Source: Chloroflexota bacterium
GTDB lineage: Bacteria > Chloroflexota > Dormibacteria > Dormibacterales > Dormibacteraceae
Assembly: GCA_005880915.1 (NCBI GenBank)
Contig: VBIW01000035.1
Location: 186,001-250,000, forward strand
Direction: 5' to 3'
Length of the DNA stretch: 64,000 bases
In this document: in pieces, positions 62,668 through 64,000 of the stretch
How the letters are laid out: every line of letters starts with the position of its first letter
How positions within the stretch are numbered: the first letter of the stretch is position 1
Notes under the pieces: model-generated
The model's input: the letters and a program-made list of their open reading frames with translations, nothing else
Database searches by the model: none
What the model was told of the DNA's origin: nothing
Translations under genes and position numbers: made by a program

Positions 62668-63466
62668 CATCCACGCACCGCGCAGCTGGCTGTTTGCTCC
62701 GGGACACGACGAGAAGCTGCTGCGCAAGGTGTTCGCGGCCGGTGGAGACGAGGTCATCCTCGACCTGGAGGACGCCGTGCCGGCCGACCTGAAGGAGCGT
62801 GCGCGCGCAATGGTCACGGAGGTTGTATCGACCCAACGCTGCTGGGTCCGCGTGAACCGCGCCAACACTCCCGAATGCGAGCGCGACCTGGCCGCCGTCG
62901 CCGGAAAGGTTGCGGGCATCCGGGTCCCCAAGGTCGAGTCGGCCGCCGAGGTGGCATGGATCGCCGAGCGGGCCAAGGACGTGCCGCTCGACTGCACGGT
63001 CGAGTCGGCCCGCGGTGTGCACGCCGCGTACGAGATCGCGTCCGCGCCGGCCTGCACTCTCCTGTCGTATGGAGGCCTCGATCTGGCCGCCGACCTCGGC
63101 ATCCAGGGCGGCGACCAGGAGACCCTCTACGCGCGCTCGCACCTGGTCATCGCGGCGCGCTCGGCGGGCAAGCCACCGCCGAGTGACGGAATCTATCCGC
63201 GGCTCGACGACGACGCGGGCCTTCGCCGCGAGGCGGAGGCGGCCAGGCGGATCGGATTCTTCGGCAAGTCCGCCATCCATCCGCGCCAGGTGCCCATCAT
63301 CCACGAGGTGTTCAGGCCGAAGGTGGAAGAGCTCGAATGGGCCAGGCAGGTGATGGAGGCATTCGAGAAAGCCGGCGGCGCGGCGACAAAGACCAGCAGC
63401 GGCGAATTTGTCGACCGCCCCGTGGCGGAGCGCGCGCGCCGGCTGCTCCAGGCGGCGGAGCAGTGA
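62660..63466 (+). CDS. CitE-like lyase (HpcH/HpaI superfamily)
   Basis: The protein has 268 residues. SWLFAPGHDEKLL, VILDLEDAV (metal-binding Glu/Asp), WVRVNR, GIRVPKVESA and the late GFFGKSAIHPRQV are typical of citrate lyase beta/malyl-CoA or citramalyl-CoA lyases. These cleave or form C-C bonds of 3-hydroxy-dicarboxylic acyl-CoA thioesters. Stand-alone CitE-like proteins without alpha and gamma subunits usually act on malyl- or citramalyl-CoA. With the MaoC hydratase it suggests a mesaconyl/citramalyl-CoA route. Confidence 0.85.
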   Translation: MPDIHAPRSWLFAPGHDEKLLRKVFAAGGDEVILDLEDAVPADLKERARAMVTEVVSTQRCWVRVNRANTPECERDLAAVAGKVAGIRVPKVESAAEVAWIAERAKDVPLDCTVESARGVHAAYEIASAPACTLLSYGGLDLAADLGIQGGDQETLYARSHLVIAARSAGKPPPSDGIYPRLDDDAGLRREAEAARRIGFFGKSAIHPRQVPIIHEVFRPKVEELEWARQVMEAFEKAGGAATKTSSGEFVDRPVAERARRLLQAAEQ

Positions 63467-63533
63467 CTAACAACCGGTGCAGAATCACCTTCGAGCCGCG
63501 CGCAGGCGCGGACTTGCTGGTAGATGGCCTCGG

Positions 63534-64000
63534 CCAATACTGACGCGTCGGTGGAGATAGACGAGGCTCCGGCCGTACGGCGAGATCCTTCAATTCTCGA
63601 GGCGATCAGGGGTGCGCTTTTCGACGAGATGGCCCGGGATGAGCGCGTCATGGTGCTGGGCATGGACGTCGGCAAGCTCGGCGGCGTCTTCCGGGTGACC
63701 CGCGGGCTCCAGGAAAAATATGGACCGGACCGCGTGGTGGACACGCCCCTGGCCGAGGCCGCAATCATTGGCGCGTCGCTTGGCCTGGCCGTCGGCGGCA
63801 TGGTCCCCGTGGCGGAGATCCAGTTCCTCGGGTTCACCCACCAGGCCTTCCACCAGATCGGGCCGCAGCTCGCCCGATACAGGTTTCGCTCCCGGGGGCG
63901 GTTCAACGCCCAGGTCACGATCCGCGCCCCGTTCGGAGGCGGCGTCAGGACGCCCGAGTTTCATTCCGACGCGATCGAGGCCCAGTTCGTCCAGGCGCCC
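63534..64000 (+). CDS. 2-oxoacid dehydrogenase E1-beta-like protein (3' truncated by window edge)
   Basis: The first 155 residues are visible, with an extra 20-residue acidic N-terminus. SILEAIRGALFDEMARDERVMVLGMDVGKLGG, DTPLAEAAIIGASLGLAVGG and VPVAEIQFLGF belong to the transketolase-like pyrimidine-binding domain of PdhB/BkdB proteins. The E1-alpha gene is not among the visible upstream genes and may lie downstream or be fused. It is in line with the acyl-CoA operon, consistent with branched-chain 2-oxoacid breakdown. Confidence 0.85.

Noticed and set aside
1..64000. CRISPR arrays, insertion sequences and phage structural genes
   Set aside because: No regularly spaced repeats, transposase, integrase, capsid or terminase sequences were recognised on either strand.

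Overview
The window is high-GC DNA from a soil-type bacterium. No ribosomal or other phylogenetic marker is present, so the phylum is uncertain. Probable leaderless starts, TTG/GTG starts, long secreted LamG/RHS proteins, a SigJ/ECF41-type sigma factor, DUF1697 and DUF4287 proteins and sugar ABC operons would fit an actinobacterial, Chloroflexota or Dormibacterota-like genome (inference).

Region 1 (1-38.8 kb) is accessory in character, with loosely packed genes and many unrecognised products. It begins with the C-terminal part of a helicase-like protein. A solitary proteasome-fold (Ntn) hydrolase, a cytoplasmic trypsin-like protease and a 1005-residue BNR-repeat protein with a two-domain partner follow. 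Next come small hypothetical and membrane proteins, a lipoprotein/membrane protein pair and a family-1 glycosidase. A divergent locus at 14.3-23.0 kb carries a patatin and two GMC oxidoreductases on one side, and a papain-like protein and two metallophosphoesterases on the other. An HTH regulator, a GT87 membrane glycosyltransferase behind a CRP-like palindrome and a LuxR-type HTH protein lead to a 2890-residue LamG/FN3/RHS surface protein. A candidate immunity membrane protein, a decayed orphan RHS tip and a secreted IPT/PASTA protein follow it.

Region 2 (38.8-47 kb) lies between two tRNA 3'-half fragments, one with a UCA-type anticodon loop and one tRNA-Asn-like. Both have paired ACAGCCAA motifs nearby, which looks like the scars of site-specific integration. 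It contains a glyoxalase, two MFS exporters, an ECF41-like sigma factor, the frameshifted remains of its carboxymuconolactone decarboxylase partner, a GNAT acetyltransferase and a truncated amidase. Two ECF41-type promoters (TGTCACA, then GGTC after 16-17 bp) precede the sigma gene and one MFS gene.

Region 3 (47-64 kb) is compact metabolic DNA. A galactoside-utilisation block holds a GH4 alpha-galactosidase, galT, a DeoR regulator, a sugar-binding lipoprotein, two ABC permeases and a GH42 beta-galactosidase. Two TetR regulators, a cupin, an SRPBCC protein and DUF1697/DUF4287 proteins follow. The last operon has a MaoC dehydratase, an acyl-CoA dehydrogenase, a cupin, a CitE-like lyase and the start of a 2-oxoacid dehydrogenase E1-beta-like protein, and it runs off the right edge.
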